Shown: one piece after another, positions 34,531 through 61,361 of the stretch
How positions within the stretch are numbered: the first letter of the stretch is position 1
How the letters are laid out: each line of letters starts with the position of its first letter
Origin: Atrina japonica
Lineage: Eukaryota; Mollusca; Bivalvia; Pterioida; Pinnidae
Assembly: GCA_030159075.1 (NCBI GenBank)
Contig: BROG01000451.1
Span: 310,001 to 374,000, forward strand
Length of the DNA: 64,000 nucleotides
Direction of reading: 5' to 3'
The notes under the pieces: model-generated
Seen by the model: the letters and a program-made list of their open reading frames with translations, nothing else
Told to the model about the DNA's origin: nothing
The model's database searches: none
Position numbers and translations under genes: made by a program

Positions 34531-35140
34531 CTGCCACTATTTCAGTTAATTGTTTGTAAATTCCTGATGTATAAAACTGATATTTAAATTTGTATATTGA
34601 AATGATTCTGCATTACACAGGCAGATAAGATAGAAAGACAGACAGACAGACAGACAGACAAATATATGGTTAGATAGATAGATAGATAAATAGATAGATA
34701 GACAGACAGATAGATTTAAGGGTTGGCCTATAGTAAAATCCAAATAATCTGGCGGGTGGAGTCTTATGAAACCTTTCTTGACATGGACGAGTTTAGATTT
34801 TAGGTAATAAAGCATAACATTAAATTTACACTGACTAGATTGATCGTTGCTATTTGTCACCGTACATACGAGACTATCCAGTGAAGCTTGCCATAACCGA
34901 TTTAGTGAATCGATATAGTTTTTTTATGATTTGTATTTTAAACATAGAACTATTGACAGTGAAAAAATGTTTCACTGATGAATCGTGAATTCCCTGTGAG
35001 TTTCAACGTCATCGACCAATGAAATAACACAAAGCAATCAGCGTGCATTAGAATTTAAAATAGGTGTATATATGAATTTTACTTCCTTGGTTACAAATGA
35101 ACTATTTCAGTTGTCAGTTGCTGAACATGACACGTGGTCT
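34531..35140. other. Upstream region of the ectodomain gene
   Basis: Holds a GACA/GATA simple-repeat tract (about 34630-34710) and AT-rich unique sequence leading to the putative promoter. No exon is supported. Confidence 0.5.
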
Positions 35141-35149
35141 GTATAAATA
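35131..35149 (+). promoter_or_regulatory. Possible E-box and TATA element
   Basis: CACGTG at 35131-35136 and TATAAATA at 35142-35149 lie about 70-85 bp upstream of the ATG at 35218. The TATA position would fit a short 5' UTR. This is from motif match only. Confidence 0.35.
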
Positions 35150-35217
35150 ACACAGGGTTCGTGTACAACACTTTTATTTTCAGTGTTGAAGATTGAATTA
35201 CAAAGACAAGATCGAGG

Positions 35218-49051
<13,834 letters not shown>

Positions 49052-51348
49052 GTAAGTATTTGTAGTCACCCATTGTTTTGAACATTTGCAGATTGATAAA
49101 TAGATAGATACATTGTTATATTATACTCCTATACTGTAAATCCGGTGTGGAACTATATTTTCGCGAAACACCGGTTCTTTATTTTTAGCGAGATTAGATT
49201 TTTGCAATTAACATTGACAATGTTTTTCATACGATTATCACACATCATTACAAAAGTTCCGTACAGTCATGTTGAAATATAAATTTACAATACATATCAT
49301 TGATTTTAGCACGACACTGTGAGTCACTCAGTACTTGTTCTTCTTTGAAACAATGTCATATCCGATTTAACATGTGTTTCTTATTCAGTTATGTTTCAAA
49401 TTGTTATAGATTTTAAATTCAAAGGTTATTCAAGTATTTCATCTCCCGAATCCGTACAGGTTAAACAATTGACGATAAAGGAATTTTGACAATGCAGATC
49501 GCTACTTTTAACATAAGTAAGACCTGATGAACCATTTACGCCCGCCACTCGACAGAGGGAAACCCTTGTTTGGTTACGAAAAATCTGATTTATAAAATAT
49601 CCTACACTCCCTTACAAAATATTGTTTTATTATTTGAACATTATTCATGTGAGGCTTTATATATCGCTGGTAACATCACCTAGACCGATGATAAACTAGA
49701 TCCTTGCTTCATTGTTCCTTTCTTTCACTTTCAGTATCAAGTTAGAAATTTAAGTGAGAATTTAATTTTCGCGAGTGAGAGCTTTCGCGAAATTACGTGT
49801 AAATGAAATTCGTGTGGATAAAACCGGATTTCCATTGGTTTTTTTCCTTTTTGATTTCATTTGTCTTAATTCATTTTTTCACCCAGGTAATATGTGGATA
49901 CCCGAAATTTCAGTTTTTCAATTTCTTTTTTAATATTACTCCACCTGCTGAATTTATTTGGCCGTTCCATATCTCGAAAAATGGTTTTTGCCGTACATTC
50001 GCCATATTGGATGCAAATACAAATATTGTGAAGGTTGCGTGTATCATTTTCAGAAATTGTTCACAGTCGACCAATGTCTTTAGGCGACATGCTCCTGCAA
50101 AGGACTGTTAATTATCCCACATTCATATATCTAGTGCAAAATGCTCAGCCTGTCATCCACACAATACATTTATAACGTTGTTCTTCTGTGGCTTCCAGAA
50201 TGCAGTACATTGTTATGTCAGACACGACTTAGATATGTGTAGATCTATCTATACAGACATGTAGATCATGCGTAAATCTACAGACATATATATAAGAATG
50301 AGAGAAAAATATAATCAACCCCTACCTTGACGGTATAACAAAGGAATCTCAATCCTCGGGATAAAATTCTTGAATGACAGACCATCGGCAAGCTTCGGAT
50401 TGAGATTCAACTGAAGGCGGTACCCGAAAATTTAAATATCAAGTGATTGGTTATCGTGATACTTATTTTGTCAAACACCACTCTGATTCTACATGTAAAC
50501 ACACGGAAGTTGACATAAAAACATGCTGGAATTTCTAATGGACAATATATTTGTAATCTTCGGAGGGAGATGTTGTCTTTCAACAAACTGTCGGCATTCC
50601 TATGGGAACCAATTTTGCCCCTTTATTGGCCGACCTGTACCTTTATGGAGTTTATATTTCACAAATGATCCGATATGCAGGGCGTGTTCAACATATGAAC
50701 ATTTCATATACAGATGTAAACTACTCACTGACAAATTATTGAAACCGCATTTGATGCCAACATTCAGCAAATTTTATGGTCGGTATAATAGTCTTGTTTG
50801 CGATTACTCTGTTTCACTGGGTGAAATGTTGAGTTGCCTTTTCGTTGGCGGTTGTTGGGACACCTGTACCAATTGTGACGAGGATTCGTTCCTCACGTAT
50901 TTCATTTGGATTTGACTGTGGACTCACGGCGGGTGTAACCGGTCGACAGGGGATGCTTACGCCTCCATGGCACCTATCCCCACCTCTTGGTTTCCAGAGG
51001 TCCGTGTTTGTCCATTTTTGCCGGATTTGTATCTGTGTCCTGGACATCCTAAAGATTTATACTTTGATATCTGAGATGTTATATATTGTCATACCTTCAA
51101 GGTAGGGGTTGATTCTATTACTCTTCAAACTTGCTTTATATTTATTGTCTAACATATTAAGCAAATTTGCCTTGTATTTATGTTTTTATACCTCGCGATA
51201 CGAATCTCCAATGAAATGTACCTATTCTCGGTCTCCTTACTCATTACCTATAAATAAATGATACATACGTGGGTGCTCCTATACTTTCATAATAGTGTTG
51301 TGAACTACATACGTGTAATGCTGTAAAGCTATTTTCTTTTGTTTATAG
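49052..51348 (+). other. Intron or spacer with RT element
   Basis: No exon is supported. It contains an RTX copy (50395-51200). A 102-codon frame at 49803-50111 has biased Phe/Ile content and no splice-site support, so I do not call it. Confidence 0.6.
50395..51200 (+). pseudogene. RTX element copy with internal deletion
   Basis: Starts with the region upstream of the RT box (TTTAAATATCAAGTGATTGG, matching about 335-356). It encodes MLEFLMDNIFVIFGG, then a frameshifted GIPMGTNFAPLLADLYLY. It jumps directly to the VYISQMIRYA region, losing the YxDD-containing centre, and ends in the conserved 3' tail. It is clearly dead. Confidence 0.82.
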
Positions 51349-52250
51349 TAATGATAGCTTTGACAGTACTAGCTCAGAGTATGCACAACTACAAGTCAAC
51401 AGACAGTTAGCTAGTTTTTCCAGACAGTACAACTAGCTCGGAGTCAGTGAACGCACAAAACTAAGTTCAACAGTGTACAACTGTGTGAACGCACAAACAG
51501 TTCAATAGATGTACAATACGGAGATGTAACTACAAGTTACAGACAGTACAACTAGCTGTAGCACAACTACGTTGCTATCGGATTTCAAGTTTTGTTTCAA
51601 AGGAACAGACAGTACAACAGTAGGCCACAACAAGTGAAAGCTCGACAGTACAACTAGCCCACAACAAGTGAACAGACAGCAACCACAACAAGTGAAAGCA
51701 CAACAACAAGTTCAACAGAAAGTACATCTAGCTCGGAGTCCACAACAAGTGAAAGCACAACAACAAGTTCAACAGACAGTACAACTAGCTCGGAGTCCAC
51801 AACAAGTGAAAGCACAACAACAAGTTCAGAGGCCAACAGACTACAAGTTCAAACAGACTAGCTTGGCTCGGATCCCACAACAAGTGAAAGCACAACTACA
51901 AGTTCAACAGACAGTACAACTAGCTCGGAACCCACAACAAGTGAAAGCACAACAACAAGCCAGACAACAAGAGTCCACAACAAGTGAAAGCACAACAACA
52001 AGTTCAACAGACAGTACAACTAGCTCGGAGCCCACAACAAGTGAAAGCTACAAGTTCAACAGACAGTACAACTAGCTCGGATCAACAGACAGTTACAACA
52101 TAAATTCGGAGTTTGAAAGTCAGTGTCAGTGACAGTACTACTACAGCTTCAACCGTTCCAAGCAGCACAAGCTCCAGCTCTACTGAAGCAACAACTTCAA
52201 GTACCATTGTTTCTTCATTGTCAACGGACAGCAACAATACAATGTTAAAT
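51349..52250 (+). pseudogene. Mucin-like Ser/Thr repeat region, 57-bp units, frames disrupted
   Basis: Tandem 57-bp units (19 codons) read STTSSESTTSESTTTSSTD in one frame, a Pro/Thr/Ser-type O-glycosylation stalk. The clearest units lie at about 51715-51835 and 51895-52075. A non-repeat Ser/Thr tail (DSTTTASTVPSSTSSSSTEA) follows at about 52123-52250. An acceptor-like TTTGTTTATAG ends at 51348. Small indels break the frame repeatedly, so it is either decayed or poorly assembled. Between a globular ectodomain and EGF repeats, a mucin stalk would make structural sense. Confidence 0.6.
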
Positions 52251-52630
52251 ATCTAGTATAATGTTTTTCCCCAATCGATTCCACTATCAAACGTATCTCT
52301 ATTCCTTTATTCATTACATTCCCCTGATATGTTTTGATCAAGAAGGTTCGCGCTTCAATGGAACCTTAGCTGATTTATGTGATAAATTTTGCCAGTTTAC
52401 ATGCCGGTAGTTTCTTCCCGGGAACATTGAAACCTGGTTTTCTCCTCCACCAGTAATTAACCCCCCGCCGCCATAAAACTGATGCACAGTTGAGTGTGGC
52501 GTAACACACTACTTAAAATTCAAAATTTTATTTTAATCTTTTTTAGACAAGAATATGTTATTATAAATTTTCTAGTTGTTGCGATAGACATTATTTTGGA
52601 CATAATGTATGTTGTTATTGTTTTTTTAAG
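52251..52630 (+). other. Spacer between Ser/Thr region and EGF array
   Basis: AT-rich, with no exon seen. No convincing donor follows the Ser/Thr tail, so the exact exon end is unknown. Confidence 0.5.
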
Positions 52631-52744
52631 ATATCGATGACTGTAGAAATGTCACGTGTCAAAATAATGGAACTTGTATCGACAAAGTCAGTGGGTACAG
52701 ATGTGACTGTATTGCCGGGTTCAGTGGAACGCACTGTGGATATG
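52631..52744 (+). CDS. EGF exon 1 (class A, divergent)
   Basis: DIDDCRNVTCQNNGTCIDKV then SGYRCDCIAGFSGTHCGY. It is the most diverged class A unit, as expected at an array edge. It lacks the F-N-G-T sequon (F-S-G-T here). Confidence 0.88.
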
Positions 52745-53294
52745 GTATGCTTTGTTCTGATTCTAAAGAACTAATGAATAAAACATGATATACAATTAAA
52801 CCTTTTGTTTTAAAATCGAATGTGATATAAATATTCAGTAAAGTGTACATTCTAATCTACTCCTCTGTGATTCTTTTATCAGTCCCCGTATTCATTACGT
52901 TTTCCTGACGTATTTTGTAGGTTTTCCCACAAGACTATGTAAATGAATTGTTTCCAATAGTGCTAAATTGTCTCCGTCCCCATCTTTATTCATTACGTTT
53001 TTGGATGAATATCGATTTGAAATTTGTTTTTGACAATGTTCACTTGATGAAGTCTAATTTTGAATTATGTTTATAATATTTACAACCACAGGTCGTTGCC
53101 ACTGCCGTTGGCGTATACATAACCCTAGTACCTGGTATTTCGGTACCAGCTAATAATCTTATACTAAAGCAATATTTGGAACTGATAGCACAATTTAAAA
53201 TTCTAAATTCTTCTGAAACTAAGATAGCCATCTTTTACAGTGATTACCATTACACGGAGTTTAGTTATACGTTTAGATTTATAATATGGTCTTG

Positions 53295-53385
53295 TCTGAT
53301 ACCCCTTTCTCTTTAGAAAATTTATTTAAAATTGAATCTCAACTGAAATCTAATTCACAGAAACGATCGTCTTGAGCATCATACC
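53295..53385 (+). repeat. Dispersed repeat motif, copy 3
   Basis: TGATACCCCTTTCTCTTTAG with CTCAACTGAAATCTAATTCA and AGAAACGATCGTCTTGAGCA, related to 15743-15840 and 18025-18110. It lies in the intron after EGF exon 1. Confidence 0.55.
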
Positions 53386-53394
53386 TTTTGTATT

Positions 53395-53409
53395 ATATAT
53401 ATAATATAT

Positions 53410-53468
<59 letters not shown>
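53395..53468. repeat. AT microsatellite
   Basis: (AT)n with phase slips in the intron before EGF exon 2. Confidence 0.95.
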
Positions 53469-53470
<2 letters not shown>

Positions 53471-53548
53471 TGCTTCCAATATGCTAAAATATCTAAAATA
53501 GACTTGTAGTTTAAAGAATATATTTTTTAACTATTTTCTTCTTTGAAG

Positions 53549-53662
53549 ATATTGATGACTGTAGAAATGTCATATGTCACAATAATGGAACTTGTATCGA
53601 CAAAGTCAATGACTACAACTGTGACTGTATTGCTGGGTTTAATGGAACGCACTGTGAATATG
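53549..53662 (+). CDS. EGF exon 2 (class A)
   Basis: Class A consensus: DIDDCRNVICHNNGTCIDKV then NDYNCDCIAGFNGTHCEY. The acceptor is TTCTTTGAAG and the donor ATATG|GTATGC. Confidence 0.92.
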
Positions 53663-53805
53663 GTATGCTTATTTCTGTTTCTGCGAATAATCTTGTGATA
53701 TAAATATCCAGTAAAATGTGCTTTCCAATTTATTCCTGTATGAATCTTTTCTCAGTCCCCGTATTCATTACGTTGTTATGGCGTATTATATATTTTTTGA
53801 CAAGA

Positions 53806-53916
<111 letters not shown>

Positions 53917-54225
53917 TTGGTGTGTGTGTGTTTTTGAATGTCGCTTTATTTCCAATATAAATATCCTTTTTCAATATTTAATAGAAATTTTAAAAGTCTT
54001 GATTTCCGAAATGAGGATGTGTAATTTTACTATTTTATGCACTTTATAATAACATATGATTCAAAAGTTAATGCATGGTGATAATGAATCAGTATTAGCA
54101 TTTTGATATTCTCCCGAATTTCTCGATTATTTATTCCTCGGTGATATTTTGTGGATGAATTTCCTACTGCTCACATGTCAGGTTGCTCCGCATTGAAATT
54201 AATTGGAACTGTATTTTCATTGAAG

Positions 54226-54339
54226 ATATTGATGATTGTGCAAATGTCACGTGCCAAAACAATGGAAGCTGTATTGATAAAGTCGATGGATATAGCTGTG
54301 ACTGCATAACAGGATTCAATGGAACGCACTGTGAAAATG
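54226..54339 (+). CDS. EGF exon 3 (class B)
   Basis: Class B consensus: DIDDCANVTCQNNGSCIDKV then DGYSCDCITGFNGTHCEN. The acceptor is TTTTCATTGAAG. Confidence 0.92.
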
Positions 54340-54622
54340 GTATGGATTGAAACACTTTATCTCTATTTAAATTGGAGGTTATGGTTCTTGGCTTAGGAAT
54401 AATCTGGCGATTTATATGTCCAGAAAACGTACCTTCTGATCGATTTAACTATTAAACTGTTTCAGTCCCTATATTTATTCATTACATTTGTTGGATGGAC
54501 ATGTATTTTGAATTTCATTTGGACACTATTAAATACATGTATATATACATATTGCTTCCGATAGGGGTAAAATTTCTGAAATAGACTTGTAAATTAAAGA
54601 ATATATTTTATTTTCTTTGAAG

Positions 54623-54736
54623 ATATTGATGACTGTAGAAATGTCATATGTCACAATAATGGAACTTGTATCGACAAAGTCAATGACTACAACTGTGACT
54701 GTATTGCTGGGTTTAATGGAACGCACTGTGAATATG
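54623..54736 (+). CDS. EGF exon 4 (class A)
   Basis: Identical in protein to EGF exon 2. Acceptor ATTTTCTTTGAAG. Confidence 0.92.
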
Positions 54737-55119
54737 GTATGCTCTTTTGTTTTTGCGAAATATGATAAATAAAAGATGACATGCAGTTGAATCTCTGGTT
54801 CGAAATCTAGTTTTATGGTTCTTCTATTATCGAATAATCTTGTGATCTAAATATCCAGTAAAATGTAGTTTCCAATTTATTCCCATATGAAACTTTTCTC
54901 AGTCCCGTACTCATTACGTTTTAATGGCGTATTTGGTATGTTTTGGACAAGATTTTTTAAATATTGTATAAATTAGTGCTAAAATTGTTAAAATAGAATT
55001 GTAGTTGAAAAACTAAATATTGTAGATCTTTGTATCTCGTACGATATATATTGCTTCCGATAGGGGTAAAATTTTAGAAACAGACTTGTAGTTTAAAGAA
55101 TATATTTTTTTCTTTGAAG

Positions 55120-55233
55120 ATATTGATGACTGTAGAAATGTCATATGTCACAATAATGGAACTTGTATCGACAAAGTCAATGACTACAACTGTGACTGTA
55201 TTGCTGGGTTTAATGGAACGCACTGTGAATATG
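55120..55233 (+). CDS. EGF exon 5 (class A)
   Basis: Class A consensus protein. Acceptor TTTTTTCTTTGAAG. Confidence 0.92.
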
Positions 55234-55618
55234 GTATGCTTTTTTGTTTTTGCGAAATATGATAAATAAAAGATGACATGCAGTTGAATCTCTGGTTCCA
55301 AATAAAGTTCTATGGTTCTTCTATTATCGAATAATCTTGTGATCTAAATATACAGTAAAATGTAGTTTCCAATTGTTTCCCATATGAAACTTTTCTCAGT
55401 CCCGTACTCATTACGTTTTCATGGCGTATTTGGTATGTTTTGGACAAGATGTTTTAAATATTGTTTAAATTAGTGCTAAAATTGTTAAAATAGAATTGTA
55501 GTTGAAAAACTAAATATTGTAGATCTTTGTATCTCGTACGATATATATTGCTTCCGATAGGGGTAAAATTTTAGAAATAGACTTGTAGTTTAAAGAATAT
55601 ATATTTTTTTCTTTCAAG

Positions 55619-55732
55619 ATATTGATGACTGTAGAAATGTCATATGTCACAATAATGGAACTTGTATCGACAAAGTCAATGACTACAACTGTGACTGTAT
55701 TGCTGGGTTTAATGGAACGCACTGTGAATATG
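55619..55732 (+). CDS. EGF exon 6 (class A)
   Basis: Class A consensus protein. The acceptor differs slightly (TTTCTTTCAAG). Confidence 0.92.
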
Positions 55733-55876
55733 GTATGCTTATTTCTGTTTCTGCGAATAATCTTGTGATATAAATATCCAGTAAAATGTGCTTTCCAATT
55801 TATTCCCGTATGAAACTTTTCTCAGTCCCCGTATTCATTACGTTTTTATGGCGTATTATATCTTTTTGGACAAGAC

Positions 55877-55879
<3 letters not shown>

Positions 55880-55959
<80 letters not shown>
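55880..55959. repeat. AT microsatellite
   Basis: About 80 bp of (AT)n in the class A to class B intron. Confidence 0.95.
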
Positions 55960-55962
<3 letters not shown>

Positions 55963-56253
55963 TTTGAATGTCGCTTTATTTCCAATATAAATATCCTTTT
56001 TCAATATTTAATAGAAATTTTAAACGTCTTGATTTCCGAAATGAGGATGTGTAATTTTACTATTTTATGCACTTTATAATAACATATGATTCGAAAGTTA
56101 ATGCATGGTGATAATGAATCAGTATTAGCATTTTGATATTCTCCCGAATTTCTCGAATATTTATTCCACGGTAATATTTTGTCGATGAATTCCTACTGCT
56201 CACATGTTAGGTTGCTCCGCATTGAAATTAATTGGAACTGTATTTTATTAAAG

Positions 56254-56367
56254 ATATTGATGATTGTGCAAATGTCACGTGCCAAAACAATGGAAGCTGT
56301 ATTGATAAAGTCGATGGATATAGCTGTGACTGCATAACAGGATTCAATGGAACGCACTGTGAAAATG
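56254..56367 (+). CDS. EGF exon 7 (class B)
   Basis: Class B consensus protein. The acceptor context is ATTTTATTAAAG instead of TTTTCATTGAAG, so it may be a weaker site. Confidence 0.9.
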
Positions 56368-56638
56368 GTATGGATTGAAACATTTTATCTCTATTTTAAA
56401 TTGAAGGTTATGGGTCATGGCTTAGGAATAATCTGGCGATTTATATTTCCAGAAAACGTACCTTCTGATCGATTTATCTATCCAACTGTTTCAGTCCCCA
56501 TATTTATTCATTACAATTTTGGATGGACATGTATTTTGAATTTCATTTGGACACTATTAAATATATATATTGCTTCCGATACGTGTAAAATTTTTGAAAT
56601 AGACTTGTAGTTTAAAGAATATATTTTTTTCTTTGAAG

Positions 56639-56752
56639 ATATTGATGACTGTAGAAATGTCATATGTCACAATAATGGAACTTGTATCGACAAAGTCAAT
56701 GACTACAACTGTGACTGCATTGCTGGGTTTAATGGAACGCACTGTGAATATG
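56639..56752 (+). CDS. EGF exon 8 (class A)
   Basis: Class A consensus protein. Confidence 0.92.
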
Positions 56753-57060
56753 GTATGCTTTTTTGTTTTTGCGAAATATGATAAATAAAAGATTACATGC
56801 AGTTGAATCTCTGGTTCGAAATCTAGTTTTATGGTTCTTCTATTATCGAATAATCTTGTGATCTAAATATCCAGTTAAATGTAGTTTCCAATTTATTCCC
56901 ATATGAAACTTTTCTTAGTCCCCGTACTCATTACTTTTTCATGGCGTACTTTGTATGTTCTGGACAAGACTATCTATATATTGTTTAAATTAGTGCTAAA
57001 ATTGTTAAAATAGACTTGTATTTAAAAAACTAAATATCTTATATCTTTGTATCTCGTAAG

Positions 57061-57174
57061 ATATTCCTGTCTGTAGACATGTCACGTGTCGCAATAGTGG
57101 ATCATGTATTGACAGAGTGAATGGGTACAGACGTGAATGTTTTTCTGGTTTTTATGGAACGTACCTTGAAAAGT
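57061..57174 (+). CDS. EGF exon 9 (class C, degenerate)
   Basis: Still 114 nt and open: DIPVCRHVTCRNSGSCIDRV then NGYRRECFSGFYGTYLEK. The Ca-binding D-I-D-D is lost (D-I-P-V). Cys 4 is Arg and Cys 6 is Leu, leaving two Cys unpaired. The donor is AAGT|GTATAC. It may be a decaying or skipped exon. Confidence 0.5.
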
Positions 57175-57564
57175 GTATACTTTATTTGTTTCTACCAAAC
57201 TGTTAATTATAATGTGATATGTACACTTGAAAATTGTTTTCAAATTATTTGTTTCATAAGATCGAATATGGTTTTGATTGTCACTTTATTTCCATCATGA
57301 AGATCATTTTACTATATGTAATTGGAATTTTATTGGACTTGATGTCCGAAATGAGAATGTGTGATTTTACTATTTTATGCACTTTATAATAACATATGAT
57401 TCGAAAGTTAATGCATGGTGATAATGAGTCAGTATTAGCATTTTGATATTCTCCCGAATTTCTCGATTATTTATTCATCGGTGATATTTTGTCGATGAGT
57501 TCCTACTGCTCAGATGTAAGGTTGCTCCGCATTGAAATTAATTGGAACTATATTTTCATTGAAG

Positions 57565-57678
57565 ATATTGATGATTGTGCAAATGTCACGTGTCAAAACA
57601 ATGGAAGCTGTATTGATAAAGTCGATGGATATAGCTGTGACTGCATAACAGGATTCAATGGAACGCACTGTGAAAATG
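57565..57678 (+). CDS. EGF exon 10 (class B)
   Basis: Class B consensus protein. Confidence 0.92.
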
Positions 57679-57948
57679 GTATGGATTGAAACATTTTATC
57701 TCTATTTTAAATTGAAGGTTATGGTTCTTGACTAAAAAATAATATGGCGATATAAATATCTAGAAAACGTACCTTGTGATTGATTTAATTATTAAACTGT
57801 CTCAGTCTCCAAATTAATTCGTTACGTTTTCTGATCAATATACATTTTGAAGTTGTTTTGGACATTATTAAATATATATATTGCTTCTGATAGGATTACA
57901 AATTCTGAAATAGACTTGTAGTTTAAAGAATATATTATTTCCTTGTAG

Positions 57949-58062
57949 ATATTGATGACTGTAGAAATGTCATATGTCATAATAATGGAACTTGTATCGA
58001 CAAAGTCAATGACTACAACTGTGACTGTATTGTTGGGTTTAATGGAACGCACTGTGAATATG
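57949..58062 (+). CDS. EGF exon 11 (class A)
   Basis: Class A with Val in place of Ala (CDCIVGFNGTHC). The acceptor is TTTCCTTGTAG. Confidence 0.92.
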
Positions 58063-58369
58063 GTATGCCTTTTTGTTTTTGCGAAATATGATAAATAAAA
58101 GATGACATGCAGTTGAATCTCTGGTTCGAAATCGAGTTCTATGGTTCTATTATTATCGAATAATCTTGCGATCTAAATATCCAGAAGAATGTACTTCCAA
58201 TTTATTCCCTATAAAACTTTTCTCAGTCCCCGTACTCATTACCTTTTTAATGGCGTACTTTGTATGTTTTGGACAAGACTATTTATATATTGTTTAAATT
58301 TGTGCTAAAATTGTTAAAATAGACTTGTAGTTGAAAAACTAAATATTTTAGATCTTTGTGTTTCGTAAG

Positions 58370-58481
58370 ATTTTACTGTCTGTAGACATGTCACGTGTCA
58401 CAATAGTGGATCATGTATTGAAAGAGTGGATGGGAAGACGTGACTGATTTTCTGGTTTTTATGGAACATACCTTGAAAGGA
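58370..58481 (+). pseudogene. EGF exon 12 relic (class C, stop codon)
   Basis: Homologous to 57061-57174 (FTVCRHVTCHNSGSCIERVD) but a TGA follows G-K-T and the donor is lost. If included it would truncate the protein, so it must be skipped or the gene is damaged. Confidence 0.75.
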
Positions 58482-58870
58482 CTATGCTTTATCTGTTTCT
58501 ACCAAAATGTTAATTATAATGTGACATGTACACATGAATATAATTTTCAAATTGTTTGTTCCATAAGATCGTATACGTTTTTGCTTATCGCTTTTCTCCA
58601 ATATAAATATCCGTGAATAATATGTAATGAAAATTTTATTCGTCTTGATTTTCGAAATGAGAATGTGTGATTTTACTATTTTATGCACTTTATAATAGCT
58701 TATGATTCGAAAGTTAATGCATGGTGATAATGAATCAGTATTAGCATTTTGATATTCTCCCAAATTTCTCGATTATTTATTCCTCGGTGATATTTTGTCG
58801 ATGAATTCCTACTGCTCAGATGTAAGGTTGCTCCGCATTGAAATTAATTGGAACTGTATTTTCATTGAAG

Positions 58871-58984
58871 ATATTGATGATTGTGCAAATGTCACGTGCC
58901 AAAACAATGGAAGCTGTATTGATAAAGTCGATGGATATAGCTGTGACTGTATAACAGGATTCAATGGAACGCACTGTGAAAATG
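58871..58984 (+). CDS. EGF exon 13 (class B)
   Basis: Class B consensus protein. It is the first exon of the block duplicated about 3.19 kb downstream. Confidence 0.92.
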
Positions 58985-59176
58985 GTATGGATTGAAACAC
59001 TTTATCTCTATTTTAAATTGAAGGTTATGGTTCTTGGCTTAGGAATAATCTGGCGATTTATATGTCCAGAAAACCTACCTTCTGATCGATTTAACTATTA
59101 TATTGTTTGTCCCTATATTTATTCATTACATTTGTTGGATGGACATGTATTTTGAATTTCATTTGGACACTATTAA

Positions 59177-59214
<38 letters not shown>

Positions 59215-59282
59215 CTTCCGATACGGGTAAAATTTCTGAAATAGACTTGTAAATTAAAGAAAATATTTTATTTTCTTTGAAG

Positions 59283-59396
59283 ATATTGATGACTGTAGAA
59301 ATGTCATATGTCACAATAATGGAACTTGTATCGACAAAGTCAATGACTACAACTGTGACTGTATTGCTGGGTTTAATGGAACGCACTGTGAATATG
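59283..59396 (+). CDS. EGF exon 14 (class A)
   Basis: Class A consensus protein. Partner of 62473-62586 in the recent duplication. Confidence 0.92.
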
Positions 59397-59781
59397 GTAT
59401 GCTTTTTTGTTTTTGCGAAATATGATAAATAAAAGATGACATGCCGTTGAATCTCTTGTTCGAAATCTAGTTTTATGGTTCTTCTATTATCGAATAATCT
59501 TGTGATCTAAATATCCAGTAAAATGTAGTTTCCATTTTTTTCCCATATGAAACTTTTCTCAGTCCGTACTCATTACGTTTTCATGGCGTATTTGTATGTT
59601 TTGGACAAGATTTTTTAAATATTGTTTAAATTAGTGCTAAAAATTGTTAAAAATAGAATTGTAGTTGAAAAAACTAAATATTGTAGATCTTTGTATCTCG
59701 TACGATATATATTGCTTCCGATAGGGGTTAAAATTTTAGAAATAGACTTGTAGTTTAAAGAATATATTTTTTTCTTTGAAG

Positions 59782-59895
59782 ATATTGATGACTGTAGAAA
59801 TGTCATATGTCACAATAATGGAACTTGTATCGACAAAGTCAATGACTACAACTGTGACTGTATTGCTGGGTTTAATGGAACGCACTGTGAATATG
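59782..59895 (+). CDS. EGF exon 15 (class A)
   Basis: Class A consensus protein. Partner of 62970-63083. Confidence 0.92.
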
Positions 59896-60363
59896 GTATG
59901 CTTATTTCTGTTTCTGGGAATAATCTTTTGATATAAATATCCAGTAAAATGTAGTTTCCAATTTCTTCCCGTATGAAACTTTTCTCAGTACCCGTATTCA
60001 TTACGTTTTTATGGCGTATTATATCTTTTTGGACAAGACTGTATATATATATATATATATATATATATGTTTTTGAATGTCGTTTTATTTCCAATATAAA
60101 TATCCTTTTTCAATATTTAATAGAAATTTTAAATGTCTTGATTTCCGAAATGAGAATGTGTAATTTTACTATTTTATGCACTTTTATAATAACATATGAT
60201 TCGAAAGTTAATGCATGGTGATAATGAATCAGTATTAGCATTTTGATATTCTCCCGAATTTCTCGATTATTTATTCCTCGGTGATATTTTGTCGATGAAT
60301 TCCTACTGCTCACATGTCAGGTTGCTCCGCATTGAAATTAATTGGAACTGTATTTCATTGAAG

Positions 60364-60477
60364 ATATTGATGATTGTGCAAATGTCACGTGCCAAAACAA
60401 TGGAAGCTGTATTGATAAAGTCGATGGATATAGCTGTGACTGCATACCAGGATTCAATGGAACGCACTGTGAAAATG
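60364..60477 (+). CDS. EGF exon 16 (class B)
   Basis: Class B with Pro in place of Thr (CDCIPGFNGTHC). Partner of 63551-63665, which carries the same Pro. Confidence 0.92.
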
Positions 60478-60752
60478 GTATGGATTGAAACACTTTCTCT
60501 CTATTTAAATTGAAGGTTATGGTTCTTTGCTTAGGAATAATCTGGCGATTTATATGTCCAGAAAACCTACCTTCTGATCGATGTAACTATTAAACTGTTT
60601 CAGTCCCTATATTTATTCATTACATTTGTTGGATGGACATGTATTTTGAATTTCATTTGGACACTATTAAATATATATATATTGCTTCCCATAGGGGTAA
60701 AATATCTGAAATAGACTTGTAAATTAAAGAATATATTTTATTTTCTTTGAAG

Positions 60753-60866
60753 ATATTGATGACTGTAGAAATGTCATATGTCACAATAATGGAACTTGTA
60801 TCGACAAAGTCAATGACTACAACTGTGACTGTATTGCTGGGTTTAATGGAACGCACTGTGAATATG
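60753..60866 (+). CDS. EGF exon 17 (class A)
   Basis: Class A consensus protein. Partner of 63943 onward. Confidence 0.92.
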
Positions 60867-61247
60867 GTATGCTTTTTTGTTTTTGCGAAATATGATAAAT
60901 AAAAGATGACATGCAGTTGAATCTCTGGTTCGAAATCAAGTTCTATGGTTCTTCTATTATCGAATAATCTTGTGATTTAAATATCCAGTAAATGTAGTTT
61001 CCAATTTTTCCCATATGAAACTTTTCTCAGTCCCGTACTCATTCCGTTTTCATGGCGTATTTGGTATGTTTTGGACAAGATTTTTTAAATATTGTTTAAA
61101 TTAGTGCTAAAATTGTTAAAATAGAATTGTAGTTGAAAAACTAAATATTGTAGATCTTTGTATCTCGTACGATATATTTTGCTTCCGATAGGGGTAAAAT
61201 TTTAGAAATAGACTTGTAGTTTAAAGAATATATTTTTTTCTTTGAAG

Positions 61248-61361
61248 ATATTGATGACTGTAGAAATGTCATATGTCACAATAATGGAACTTGTATCGAC
61301 AAAGTCAATGACTACAACTGTGACTGTATTGCTGGGTTTAATGGAACGCACTGTGAATATG
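61248..61361 (+). CDS. EGF exon 18 (class A)
   Basis: Class A consensus protein. Confidence 0.92.

Noticed and set aside
49803..50111. 102-codon Phe/Ile-rich ORF before the RT relic
   Set aside because: Composition bias explains the length. It does not match the phase or family pattern of the surrounding gene.
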